Source: Bacillota bacterium
Lineage (GTDB): Bacteria > Bacillota > Clostridia > Acetivibrionales > JAEXSP01
Assembly: GCA_023453795.1 (NCBI GenBank)
Contig: JAEXSP010000011.1
Span: forward strand, 1 to 48,063
Length of the DNA: 48,063 nt
Direction of reading: 5' to 3'
Below are positions 1-8,585 of this stretch, in pieces; the first letter of the stretch is position 1, and each line of letters starts with the position of its first letter. The notes under the pieces are model-generated. The model saw only the letters and a list, made by a program, of their open reading frames with translations, was not told the DNA's origin and ran no database searches. The translations under genes and the position numbers were made by a program.

Positions 1-80
1 GTGCCTAAAATCTTGTTAAGAACTGCTTTTACAGTACTTTTGCTTAGTTTTGCTGTTTGAATATTAATGGCTAGAGAAAA

Positions 81-124
81 GGGACTGTCCCTAATCAGAT
101 TTTATCTGATTTTGAGACAGCCCC
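81..124 (-). terminator. Hairpin downstream of first S-layer-like gene; possible IS end
   Basis: A near-perfect long hairpin lies just downstream of the S-layer-like gene that ends at 144. The inner stem is a perfect 8-base pair (93-100 with 104-111, loop TTT). The outer stem pairs 81-92 with 112-124 imperfectly. On the minus strand it is followed by CCCTTTTCT, so it can act as an intrinsic terminator. The outer arm GAGACAGCCCC also resembles terminal inverted repeats of some clostridial insertion sequences (IS1182-like, from memory), so a remnant IS end is an alternative. Bases 1-60 form an open plus-strand frame ending in TGA at 58-60 that may be the tail of a gene outside the window. Confidence 0.55.
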
Positions 125-143
125 TTGAATGAATGCTGCGATT

Positions 144-3100
144 TTATGGACAGGTCTGAGTTACAGGACCGTTGAGGATATTTCGTGGCATATCTTCTAC
201 CTGTCCGATTAGTGTTACCTTTGGTTTTTCACCTGACGAATTGTTTTTATCCTTAAGTGTGATAGTTACCAGGTAGTTGTTGACAGAGACGGAATCAATT
301 TCAAAGCCGTCCACCGTAAAATCGGAATCCTGTACAGAGGGCACATACAAATTCTCTGAGAATGTCAATACTACAGACTTCAATTTACCCTCAGTAATAT
401 AGCCAACTGCTGCCGACACAAATTTCGGAGGATACTTGTCTGTGCATACAGTCATTGCAGAAATCTTCACCCTTTGCCCAAGTGCATTCTTCGCATTTGC
501 AGCAGCATTCCCGATCATCATACCATCAGTTGTTGCAAGGTATAAGGGTGTTACAAGTCCGGTGTTTGTTCCTATGTCTGATACCAGTGCAAGTTCAATA
601 TAAGTTTTGTTGTTTGCAGGATCAAGATTTACTGAAACAATCCCTCCTATATTGACCCATGTACCAGAACCGATTTTATAAACATAGTCGTTTATTGTTC
701 CCGGATTGGATATCTGATCGTTTATTGTTATTCTGATTCTGTCGCCTGCTATTACTTCTACCGCTGAAGGTATAATGTCTGCATTATTATACCCTATTGA
801 GCCTGCGTCATATGAGAGCCAGGGCGAAGTATTTCCGGCTGCATCTTTAACCGCCCCGATAAACAAGTGATCATTTCCTGCAGGAGCTGTACCGAATGTG
901 ATAACTGCGCTTTTATTATTATTTGCTAAGGTTACAGTATCGACATCCTTAAGAACCTGTTGATGATTTACATCAGGACCTATCCTGTATATACCCCTAT
1001 CCGATATTGATGCCGGGTCCATAGTTTCACTGAAGTTGACTCTGATGACTTTATCCGATATCTTTGCCAGAGGTGCCGAAGCATCCAAGGTAGGAGCAAC
1101 CAGATCCTTTGCATTAATCGTAAGTGTAACATCATCAATCTTATTTTGCGCCATAGTCGTGTCTTTTACATTTTTGATCGAAAGAGACAACGTTCCACCG
1201 TTCATTTCAACATTTGTGTTTAATAAAAATACAGTATTTGCACTGACTATGTTGGGAGTTCCTCCCATCCACGGAATAGTAGTACCTGTTGAATCCTTAA
1301 GAATATAGTTACTGTAATTAATTGCACTTCCGGGATCATTGAATATCATATTAACAGATTTCGAAAAAGTAACTTTTATTTGTTTTGCGTTCATGAATTC
1401 AGCTGTTGCCGTTGGTTTCGTCAAATCGGCAACAATTGTAACTTCAAATGATGTTGGAGCAAATATGTTTCCATAGTTATCTTGGAGCTTTTTAGAGTTA
1501 TCGGTGTTGTCTGCGTAATCCAGCCAAACCTTGCAGGTTCCGGGAGGCAGCGGATTAAGGAATGTAATCGTAAACTCCTGATTAAGACTATCGCTGGTAA
1601 CTGCAGCACCATTTACCTGATTAAGTCCCTGATAAGTATGGGATAGCAAAACCGCAGTATTGCCGGCAAATGAATATTGCTTCAGAGGCTTATTGAACTT
1701 AATCTTCACTGTTCTTTCCTTGGATTCTGTTACAACTGCCGTTAAAGCAGATGTGTCCTGAACAAAGTTGAAAGAAATAGTATCAGGCGCAACATTATAT
1801 CCTGCAGAATCCTTGATAAAACCGCCTTCCGCCGGAGACTTGATCTTAAGAGTATGCGCCCCCGCTACTATCGGTACTGCAAGTTTAAGATATACAGCTG
1901 TTGAATCTTTTGAATATGTAGTATTTACACTGTCCAATCCGACTTTATTATCATCTATAACCAGTGAACTTGCTGTAAAATAGTTTGTAACCCTGTCATC
2001 CAAAGGCTCTGAGAAATTCACAGTAAGATTGAGCGGACCATTTGCAACGACCGAAACAACCTTTGGAACATCGATATCCTTGACAGAAATATTTTCTATT
2101 GTTTGGTCTGCACTAAAGCCTAATGCTTTGTTTATGACAAGCTTATTATTAGTAGAATAATTGGTCATAAAGTTAGCGGAACCTGTAGTAAGCGTTACAC
2201 TCTTTTTATCAGTTGATAATGCTGCATCAACAGGGTTTACCCCGTTTATTGTATAGTTGGTAAGCTTTGTTGCTTCATCTGTGCTTGATACGGCATTATT
2301 AAAATCAACAACAATCTGTCTCAGGTTCTTTGGAGTTACATTATTAACATTAAATACCAAAGCCTTTACAGTAATTTTTACACTGACACCCGGATCATAT
2401 CCGGTAACTTTTCCGGTAATTGCGTAATCCCCTGCCTTGTTGGAATCATATTTGCTTGTATCCCATGTTACAGCGGCATCGGTTGTTTTTCCGTCCGACA
2501 TGGTTGCCTTTACAGTCTGGGGCAGGTTTAGGTTTGTTGTTCCGGCGTCAACTGTTTTGTCCGCGGGAGCTTGAACAGATACTATCGTGGCTGTGATTAT
2601 TTTAAAACCGTTTGCCACAGCACTGCTTTCTGTTATCCTACCGTTCTTGACAAGCTTGGCTATAAGAGTGTCATTTGCACCGCCGTTCTTCATTTTGGTG
2701 CCCAATGTCTCAACCAGGGCTGTTGCCATATCCCCATTGTTTAGCTTGGCTACCTTTGAAATTGAACCCATTCCTAAAAACTTTGCAAATGGCAAAGTCT
2801 CACTATAACTAAAATCCTGGCCTTGAGAATACCCAAGGACAGTAAGCATTACTTTGTAGAACTGTTGAGCAGAAACTTCTTCCAAAGGACTGAACTTTTT
2901 CCCGTCTCCAACCCAACCTAGCTTTGGATTTGCTTTCAAATAGGCCAGAATGTTTGTTGCACCCGAAATATTAGATACGAGAGAAGCATCTTCAAAATTG
3001 TCAGTACCATTATAGGCCTTTGCCTCATCTTCTAAACCCATCATTCTAAGATAAATGATTGCTGCCTGTATTCTTTGAGTAGGTATTGCAAGGTATGAAG

Positions 3101-3254
3101 CATCAACTCCATTCGTCCCGCCTTTTAAAACACCGAGACTTGCACAGATTTCGCCCGCAGACTTACTTGTGTCGGCAAAAACCGTAACCATTATGCTGGA
3201 ATTGATTATTAAAATAGTCATAATGGCGGCCAAAACCTTTTTAAATTTCCTCAT
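144..3254 (-). CDS. S-layer-like surface protein (SLH-like, Ig-like modules), paralog 1
   Basis: A 1036-residue secreted protein with a signal peptide (about residues 1-28, ending VFADT). Residues 30-220 hold divergent SLH-like repeats (GVLKGG...TQRIQAAIIYLR; GWVGDGKKFSP...QQFYKVMLTVLGY). Residues about 228-300 form a bacterial Ig-like (Big_4 type) domain. The rest is a series of Ig-like/Big_5-type modules recognisable by VKIKFNKP, IKVTFSKS and IRVNFSET. The C-terminal about 230 residues are shared with the proteins at 3530, 5012 and 36233, and the chain ends in TCP. It probably anchors to cell-wall polymer through the SLH-like part and builds the outer protein layer. The start follows AGAGGGG and a promoter at 3352-3380. 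It is more divergent than the other two long paralogs. The S-layer role is inferred from architecture. Confidence 0.8.
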   Translation of the reverse strand: MRKFKKVLAAIMTILIINSSIMVTVFADTSKSAGEICASLGVLKGGTNGVDASYLAIPTQRIQAAIIYLRMMGLEDEAKAYNGTDNFEDASLVSNISGATNILAYLKANPKLGWVGDGKKFSPLEEVSAQQFYKVMLTVLGYSQGQDFSYSETLPFAKFLGMGSISKVAKLNNGDMATALVETLGTKMKNGGANDTLIAKLVKNGRITESSAVANGFKIITATIVSVQAPADKTVDAGTTNLNLPQTVKATMSDGKTTDAAVTWDTSKYDSNKAGDYAITGKVTGYDPGVSVKITVKALVFNVNNVTPKNLRQIVVDFNNAVSSTDEATKLTNYTINGVNPVDAALSTDKKSVTLTTGSANFMTNYSTNNKLVINKALGFSADQTIENISVKDIDVPKVVSVVANGPLNLTVNFSEPLDDRVTNYFTASSLVIDDNKVGLDSVNTTYSKDSTAVYLKLAVPIVAGAHTLKIKSPAEGGFIKDSAGYNVAPDTISFNFVQDTSALTAVVTESKERTVKIKFNKPLKQYSFAGNTAVLLSHTYQGLNQVNGAAVTSDSLNQEFTITFLNPLPPGTCKVWLDYADNTDNSKKLQDNYGNIFAPTSFEVTIVADLTKPTATAEFMNAKQIKVTFSKSVNMIFNDPGSAINYSNYILKDSTGTTIPWMGGTPNIVSANTVFLLNTNVEMNGGTLSLSIKNVKDTTMAQNKIDDVTLTINAKDLVAPTLDASAPLAKISDKVIRVNFSETMDPASISDRGIYRIGPDVNHQQVLKDVDTVTLANNNKSAVITFGTAPAGNDHLFIGAVKDAAGNTSPWLSYDAGSIGYNNADIIPSAVEVIAGDRIRITINDQISNPGTINDYVYKIGSGTWVNIGGIVSVNLDPANNKTYIELALVSDIGTNTGLVTPLYLATTDGMMIGNAAANAKNALGQRVKISAMTVCTDKYPPKFVSAAVGYITEGKLKSVVLTFSENLYVPSVQDSDFTVDGFEIDSVSVNNYLVTITLKDKNNSSGEKPKVTLIGQVEDMPRNILNGPVTQTCP

Positions 3255-3302
3255 TAGTTTAACCCCTCTTTCTGCTATGGTTTTCCCATCATAAATAAAA
3301 AG

Positions 3303-3338
3303 TCCTCATCAATAATTCTTATGCATTGTTGATAAGGA
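3303..3338 (-). promoter_or_regulatory. 5' leader hairpin of S-layer-like gene 1
   Basis: Positions 3325-3338 and 3303-3316 pair as a 14-base stem with 12 Watson-Crick pairs, one G-U and one mismatch. It lies within a few bases of the expected transcription start. A 5'-terminal stem of this kind is known to stabilise long-lived mRNAs; that role here is inference. Confidence 0.5.
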
Positions 3339-3351
3339 TTATCTCATTACA

Positions 3352-3380
3352 AGTATACTATTTTTAATGCCATTATTCAA
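3352..3380 (-). promoter_or_regulatory. SigA promoter of S-layer-like gene 1
   Basis: On the minus strand TTGAAT (3375-3380) and TATACT (3352-3357) are separated by exactly 17 bases. This predicts a 5' UTR of about 90 nt before the ATG at 3254. Confidence 0.7.
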
Positions 3381-3475
3381 CATTGTAAATGGCTTTACAC
3401 AGTCATTTTACAATATCGTAACATAAATGTAAGCTTTGCTTCAGAGAACTTATTGACACTCTCCCTACATAAGCA

Positions 3476-3505
3476 AAAACAGACACCCAATGCGGATGCC
3501 TGTTT
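3476..3505 (-). terminator. Terminator of CBM3/S-layer-module gene
   Basis: Minus-strand hairpin with arms AAACAGGCATCC (3494-3505) and GGGTGTCTGTTT (3477-3488), followed by T residues. It lies 25 bases after the stop of the 394-residue gene and resembles the terminators at 4956 and 36180. Confidence 0.75.
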
Positions 3506-3529
3506 CTATAGTATTCTATAAATTTTTTA

Positions 3530-4714
3530 TCAATACTGGTAAGTCTGCTCTACAGGGCCTGCAAGTACATTTCGATTCATGCCTTCAATTGATCCAACCA
3601 AAGTAACCTTTGGCTTCTCGTTAAATGTGTTATGTTTATGTTCTAACTCTATTATTACGTATGCTTTCCCATCAGCATTGTTATCTACAGATACACTGGC
3701 AACTTCAAAGCCTTCTACCATAAAATCGCTATCGGATACGGAAGGTTGATAAATATGTTCCGAGAAGGTAAGAACTATTCTTTTCAAGCTATCAGGCGTA
3801 ACGTTTTCTGTAGGATTGTCATTGCAAATGGTCGGTTCAATTTTCAATGTCTGACCAAAAATATTTCTCACATTTGGCGAAGCATTTCCTACGATACCGC
3901 TGCCGGTTGTTGCAATATAAACCGGTGTTTTGAATCCGCTATCACCTGTGTTATAGCTTATTTTCATTTCCAGAAAAGTCTTATCATGAAGATAATCATA
4001 CGAGATTGTGAGTGTTGATATGTTATACCATGTCTGTCCGTCTGTGCTGTAAACATAGTCTGTCGGTGTACCTGGGTCAGTTAGTACACTATTGATTGTA
4101 AGTTTAATCATGTTGGCCTGAACCGTAGCATCACTAATAGTAATATGAGTATATAAAGGCGGCTGCATACCGTATACCTGATCAGCGCCCGCAAAAGCTG
4201 CAATTTTATTATTTGTGGTATAAAATCCTGCCGGCATGTATGAATAGTCGTTTGACTGGTCATAATTTGTCCAATCATTTCTTGCGACTCTCGTCTGCAC
4301 CTCAATAGATCCCCCTGCCGGGATGCTTCCGGCATCACTTTCAAATGAAATTTCCAGGCAGTTGTCTATCTTAGATCCCTGCAGCTCTATGAAAGTACCT
4401 TTTACTTTACTTGTAACATCCATGTACCTGTAGCCATTCATCATCCCTGCGTGATCACACCAGAAATTCTGCGGCTTATCAGCATCTTTTTGATAATAAT
4501 ACCTTAGTTTTAAATCTCCAAGATTTAATGCCGAGGCTCCGTCATTAATAACCTTAAATCTAGCATAAATTGTATTGCTGTTTACCGGCATTCCCCCATT
4601 ACTGAACAATACCGTTATTTTGGGGTTATCTGCTGCAACAACAGAAGCTTGAGGAATAACAAATGACAACAGCATGATTACGGTAATCAGAAAAGCAACC
4701 AACTTTCTCCTCAT
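3530..4714 (-). CDS. Secreted CBM3 fused to S-layer C-terminal module
   Basis: A 394-residue protein with signal peptide (residues 1-28), a family 3 carbohydrate-binding module (about 31-165) and a C-terminal module (about 195-394) homologous to the ends of the three long S-layer-like proteins nearby. The CBM3 is clear from DLKLRYYY, QNFWCDHAGMMNGY and RNDWTNYDQSNDYSY. All five residues of the crystalline-cellulose planar strip known from CipA CBM3a appear conserved: D87, H88, Y97, R142 and W148. There is no SLH-like part and no catalytic, dockerin or cohesin domain. The likely role is binding cellulose while joining the surface layer through the shared module; the first half is well supported by family knowledge, the second is inference. 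It ends EQTYQY rather than TCP. Good AGGAGG site and own promoter. Confidence 0.88.
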   Translation of the reverse strand: MRRKLVAFLITVIMLLSFVIPQASVVAADNPKITVLFSNGGMPVNSNTIYARFKVINDGASALNLGDLKLRYYYQKDADKPQNFWCDHAGMMNGYRYMDVTSKVKGTFIELQGSKIDNCLEISFESDAGSIPAGGSIEVQTRVARNDWTNYDQSNDYSYMPAGFYTTNNKIAAFAGADQVYGMQPPLYTHITISDATVQANMIKLTINSVLTDPGTPTDYVYSTDGQTWYNISTLTISYDYLHDKTFLEMKISYNTGDSGFKTPVYIATTGSGIVGNASPNVRNIFGQTLKIEPTICNDNPTENVTPDSLKRIVLTFSEHIYQPSVSDSDFMVEGFEVASVSVDNNADGKAYVIIELEHKHNTFNEKPKVTLVGSIEGMNRNVLAGPVEQTYQY

Positions 4715-4855
4715 GATAAAAACCTCCTATTTACTTTTAACGTTGATAGATACATAGGTTTTGTATTGGAAATGTTGCATTTAATATTACCGAAAAATGA
4801 ATTATGATTTCTTACAACTAATGGTATATGGTTTAATGCCAAGACTAATCATTTC

Positions 4856-4884
4856 ATTATAAACCCACGATTTACAATAGTCAA
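4856..4884 (-). promoter_or_regulatory. SigA promoter of CBM3 gene
   Basis: TTGACT (4879-4884), a 17-base spacer, then TATAAT (4856-4861) on the minus strand. The predicted 5' UTR is about 135 nt. Spacing is identical to that of the three S-layer-like genes. Confidence 0.8.
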
Positions 4885-4955
4885 CTCTATAGTATTTACC
4901 TGGTAATTGTATTTCTGAATAAATATCAGGCGCTACTTTCATTTCAAGTTTTGAC

Positions 4956-4983
4956 AAAAAACAGGCACCCTTTCGGATGCCTG
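4956..4983 (-). terminator. Terminator of S-layer-like gene 2
   Basis: Minus-strand stem CAGGCATCC/GGGTGCCTG with a GAAA loop followed by six T. It lies 28 bases after the stop at 5012. Confidence 0.85.
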
Positions 4984-5011
4984 ATTTGATATTAACTTTG
5001 ATTTTTAATCA

Positions 5012-8000
5012 TTACGGGCAAGTCTGTTCTACAGAACCTGCAAGTACATTACGGTTTGCATCTTCAACTGAGCCTGTCAAAGTAACCTTTGGCTTTTCAG
5101 TTGATGAGTTATCCTTATCCTTCAATGTTACAGTTACATATGCTTTTCCGTCTGCATTGTTGTCTACTGCGATTCCGGATACTTCGAAGCCTGCTACTGT
5201 AAAGTCGCTATCTTGTACTGATGCAAGATAGAGGTGTTCTGAGAAGGTAAGAACTACTGTGTTCAATCTTCCTGATGAAATAGCTCCTGTTGCAACTGAG
5301 AGGTACTTAGGTGCATATTTGTCTGTGCAGGTTGCTGCTGCAATCTTCAATGTCTGATCCTGACCGTTCTTAACATTTGCCGATGCATTTCCTGCTGTTG
5401 TTCCGTCAGTTGTTGCAACTAATATAGGAGTTGTAAGTGCTGTATCATTTGCTGCGTCATAACCAATATTCAATTCGATATAAGTCTTGTTGTTAGCAGC
5501 ATCAACTGTGAAGGAAGCTATACCTGTTACATTGAACCAATTAGCTCCGCCATCTATTGAGTATACATAATCTGCTACAGTTCCTGTTGTAGCCAACTGG
5601 TCATCAACAGTTACCTTTATCTTGCTTGCTCCGATTAATTCTGCTGCTGACTGTGCGATTGTATCAAAGCTGGATTTTGTAGTACCAACTGTTTTTGACA
5701 ACCATGTTGACCAGTTGCCGGCAACGTCTTTCACTCTTCCTACAACTACTGTTGATCCTGTTGCAGGTGCAGATTCAAATGTGATTACAGCACTCTTGTT
5801 GCCGTTTATTGCTGTAACTGTATCATTTGCTCCGAGTGCACTTCCGCTTACAGTGTAGTTATTCTTGTCTGTAAGTGTTGAAGCATCGATAGCTTCAGTA
5901 AAGTTAACTCTGATCTTTGTAGCTGAAATCTGAACGAACGGTGTTGCATCAAGATCCGGAGTAACCTTGTCTGTTGCAGCGATAGTAAGTGCAGTTTCTA
6001 CTATCTGATTCTGTGCAACTGCTATGTCTTTAATGTTCTTAACTGTCAATGTGAGTGTTCCACCATTGATTGTACCTGTAGTAAGGTTTATTATCTTTGT
6101 GCTTGTTCCGCCATCTCTTGCAGCACCGATAATGCTAATTGTATCAGTACCGTTCTTGAGTGTATAGTTAGCTGTGTTTAATGCTCCGTTTGTACCGGCT
6201 GTTACATCAACATCTTCTGAGAATGTAACCTTGATGTGTGTTGCATCTGTAAATTCTGCAGTTACTGTAGGAGCTGTAACGTCTGCAGTTACAGTTACCT
6301 GGAATGAAGCAGCTGCAAATACATTTCCGTATCCATCCTGTATCTTGTTGGCATCAAGAGTTCCATCCGGATAGGAGAGCCATACTGTTGAAGTTCCAGG
6401 AGGCAATGGTTTTGCGAAAGTAACTGTGAATTCCTGATCATCTGTAGTTGATACAGCAGCACCTGTTACTTCATTCAATGGTGTATTATAAGTGTGTGTG
6501 AGCTTAACGTTTGCATTTGTTGCAAATGTTCCAGCCTTTATTGCTTTGTTGAACTTGATTTTAACAGTATTTTCTGTTGCACTTGTTACTGTAGCTGTCA
6601 ATGGGCTTGTATCCTTAGCATAATTGAAGGTTAAAGTATTGCTTGCTACCGGGTATGCAGCTCCGTCTTTAAGGTTGCTTCCTGTTACCTTGATGGTATG
6701 CGCACCCTCTGTCATATCAGCAAGTGTGGAAAGAGTAAGAACTGTATCTGTAGTATTGAAGCTTGCACTTGCTGAGTTAAGACCTATTTTCCCATCATCC
6801 AATGAGAATGAAGCTGCTCTTTCTATTGCTGTATCTGCTGATGCAGTTGCTGAGTCAATTGGTTCTGAGAAAGTTACCTTGATTGTACGAGGTCCTGTAG
6901 CTTCTGCTGAAACCATTGTAGGAACTGCAGTATCTCTAACAGCAAGGTTTTCTATTGTCTTATCAGCGCTTAAACCTACGTTTTTGCTTATAACAAGCTT
7001 ATTGTTTGTTGAATAGTTGCTCATGAAGTTAGCAGCTGCAGTAGTAAGAGTTACTGATTTTCCGTCTACTGACAATGAGGCGTCTGCTACTGCATTACCA
7101 TTGATAACGTAGTTAGCTGCAGTCTTGACAGCGTCACCTGTAACAGTACCATTGTAGTTAACAACCATTTGCCTTGCATTAGGAACGTCAATGCTTACTA
7201 TGTCCAATACAAAAGCTTTTACAGCAACATCAACAGTTACACCTGCTTCAAAGCCTTCTACAGCACCCTTGATTGTTACTTTTCCGGCTTTGTTTGCATC
7301 ATAGCCTGTCATATCCCAAGTTACATCAGCATCCATAGCTGAACCATCAGTCAAAGTAGCTTTAACAGTTGAAGGAAGGCCTAGGTCAGTAGTTCCGAAT
7401 ACAACTTCTATAGCTGCAGGAGCTTCTACTGAAACAATCTTATTAACATTTACCTCGAAGCCGTTATCTTCTGCTGCTTCTTCTGATATCAAACCTTCAT
7501 TGACAAGTTTGGATACAAGAGTATCTTTTGGTCCGCCACCCTTTAATGGTGTGCCCAATGCTTCAACTAATGCTGTAGCTAAATCTGCATTAGTCAGCTT
7601 TGAAATATTAGCTATCTTGTTCATTCCAATGAATTTTGCAAAATATAAGGTTTCGTTATAGTCAAAGTCTGCTCCCTGCTCATATCCCAGAATTGTAAGC
7701 ATTACTTTGTATAAATGCTGAGCTGAAACCTGTTCTATAGGGCTAAATATTTTTCCGTCTCCAACCCAACCCAAATCCGGGTTTGCTTTCAAATAAGCCA
7801 GAATGTTTGTAGCTCCGGGAACATTGGCAACTAAAGAAGCGTCATTAAAGTTGTCTGTACCCTCAAAAGCTCTTGCCTCATCCTCAAGACCTAACATCCT
7901 AAGATAAATGATTGCTGCCTGGATTCTTTGTGTTGCTGTAGCCAAATACTGGCTGTCAACACCATTTGATCCGCCTTTGAGAACACCAAGATCTTTACAG

Positions 8001-8140
8001 ATCTCTGCTGCAGTCTTTTCGACTGTTACAATATCTTCTTCTGGTGTAGTGACCTCGTCAGCGAATACAGAAACCATCATAGTTGAGAGAACCATTGTTA
8101 CTATAATGATCGCTGCAAAAACCTTTTTGAGATTTCTCAT
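5012..8140 (-). CDS. S-layer-like surface protein, paralog 2
   Basis: A 1042-residue secreted protein. The signal peptide covers about residues 1-28 (ends VFADE). SLH-like repeats follow at about 45-215 (DLGVLKGG; GWVGDGKIFSP), then a Big_4-type Ig domain at about 225-305 and a chain of Ig-like modules to the C terminus, ending EQTCP. It is the closest relative of the protein at 36233, sharing signal peptide, module order, promoter and leader RNA, which points to a duplication that included the upstream region. AAGGAGG (8149-8155) lies 8 bases before the ATG. A strong promoter with an extended -10, and a leader with hairpin and pseudoknot, suggest very high expression, as expected of a major surface-layer protein. 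Identity as the main S-layer protein is inferred. Confidence 0.82.
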   Translation of the reverse strand: MRNLKKVFAAIIIVTMVLSTMMVSVFADEVTTPEEDIVTVEKTAAEICKDLGVLKGGSNGVDSQYLATATQRIQAAIIYLRMLGLEDEARAFEGTDNFNDASLVANVPGATNILAYLKANPDLGWVGDGKIFSPIEQVSAQHLYKVMLTILGYEQGADFDYNETLYFAKFIGMNKIANISKLTNADLATALVEALGTPLKGGGPKDTLVSKLVNEGLISEEAAEDNGFEVNVNKIVSVEAPAAIEVVFGTTDLGLPSTVKATLTDGSAMDADVTWDMTGYDANKAGKVTIKGAVEGFEAGVTVDVAVKAFVLDIVSIDVPNARQMVVNYNGTVTGDAVKTAANYVINGNAVADASLSVDGKSVTLTTAAANFMSNYSTNNKLVISKNVGLSADKTIENLAVRDTAVPTMVSAEATGPRTIKVTFSEPIDSATASADTAIERAASFSLDDGKIGLNSASASFNTTDTVLTLSTLADMTEGAHTIKVTGSNLKDGAAYPVASNTLTFNYAKDTSPLTATVTSATENTVKIKFNKAIKAGTFATNANVKLTHTYNTPLNEVTGAAVSTTDDQEFTVTFAKPLPPGTSTVWLSYPDGTLDANKIQDGYGNVFAAASFQVTVTADVTAPTVTAEFTDATHIKVTFSEDVDVTAGTNGALNTANYTLKNGTDTISIIGAARDGGTSTKIINLTTGTINGGTLTLTVKNIKDIAVAQNQIVETALTIAATDKVTPDLDATPFVQISATKIRVNFTEAIDASTLTDKNNYTVSGSALGANDTVTAINGNKSAVITFESAPATGSTVVVGRVKDVAGNWSTWLSKTVGTTKSSFDTIAQSAAELIGASKIKVTVDDQLATTGTVADYVYSIDGGANWFNVTGIASFTVDAANNKTYIELNIGYDAANDTALTTPILVATTDGTTAGNASANVKNGQDQTLKIAAATCTDKYAPKYLSVATGAISSGRLNTVVLTFSEHLYLASVQDSDFTVAGFEVSGIAVDNNADGKAYVTVTLKDKDNSSTEKPKVTLTGSVEDANRNVLAGSVEQTCP

Positions 8141-8165
8141 GCTCTAATCCTCCTTGTTTTTTTGT

Positions 8166-8222
8166 GGAAGCAGACTCTAATAGTAGGTCAGGTTACGCCT
8201 ACTTCCTGATTAATAACCTGAC
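8166..8222 (-). promoter_or_regulatory. Leader RNA pseudoknot of S-layer-like gene 2
   Basis: In the mRNA, GTCAGGTTA (8222-8214) pairs with TAACCTGAC (8195-8187), a perfect 9-pair stem. Within its loop GGAAGTAG (8206-8199) can pair with CTGCTTCC downstream (8173-8166), eight pairs including one G-U, forming an H-type pseudoknot. An alternative second stem is AGTAGG (8203-8198) with CCTACT (8187-8182). The structure ends 10 nt before the Shine-Dalgarno. The same architecture with different bases occurs before the 39436 gene. Confidence 0.6.
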
Positions 8223-8234
8223 TTTTTAGCTGTC

Positions 8235-8259
8235 CAAGATAAGACTGTTTACAATCTTG
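8235..8259 (-). promoter_or_regulatory. Upstream leader hairpin of S-layer-like gene 2
   Basis: CAAGAT and ATCTTG pair in the mRNA around a loop containing CAGTCTTATC. The corresponding position before the 39436 gene holds a longer hairpin with a similar loop (TGTTCTTATC). Confidence 0.5.
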
Positions 8260-8270
8260 AACTCAAAAAA

Positions 8271-8299
8271 ATTATAGCATCGGTATTTTTTTGAGTCAA
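8271..8299 (-). promoter_or_regulatory. Strong SigA promoter of S-layer-like gene 2
   Basis: TTGACT (8294-8299), 17-base spacer, TATAAT (8271-8276), with TGC before the -10 as an extended element. Spacer and flanks (TACCGATG) are conserved with the promoter at 39575. The 5' UTR would be about 125 nt. Confidence 0.85.
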
Positions 8300-8516
8300 C
8301 ATTATGTAAACAAGTGTAACAAAACTGTAATTCTTCTGGCATAATCTTGCACATTAGCAAAAATAGGCATTACGAGAACCGTTCATGCATTCTGTCTGTA
8401 TAGATAATAATAATTATGGTACATGTTATGTCAACCAATATTATAGCATATCTTATTACTTGTTTGTAATCTTGAAATAATGTAAAGAAACAATGCTTTG
8501 ATATGTTTCGCTAATG
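8300..8516. other. Intergenic stretch without a gene
   Basis: No coding frame is visible between the S-layer promoter and the end of the glycan operon. On the minus strand there is a second extended -10 (TGCTATAAT, 8440-8448) with a poor -35, and a TTGACA (8429-8434) whose best -10 is at an unfavourable 19-base distance. Either could be a weak secondary promoter for the S-layer-like gene. Confidence 0.35.
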
Positions 8517-8542
8517 AAAAAAAGAGGGGCATTCCCTCTTTT
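8517..8542 (-). terminator. Terminator of the glycan operon
   Basis: AAAAGAGGG and CCCTCTTTT pair around a 5-base loop, with a run of seven T after the stem on the minus strand. It follows the last gene of the locus (stop at 8586) and separates it from the S-layer-like gene. Confidence 0.85.
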
Positions 8543-8585
8543 GACTTTGATGAAGATGTGTTTAAATCAATGACCTGGCATTATG

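Noticed and set aside
1..60. Partial CDS tail on the plus strand
   Set aside because: Only 19 codons are visible with no recognisable motif; kept as a note with the hairpin at 81-124.
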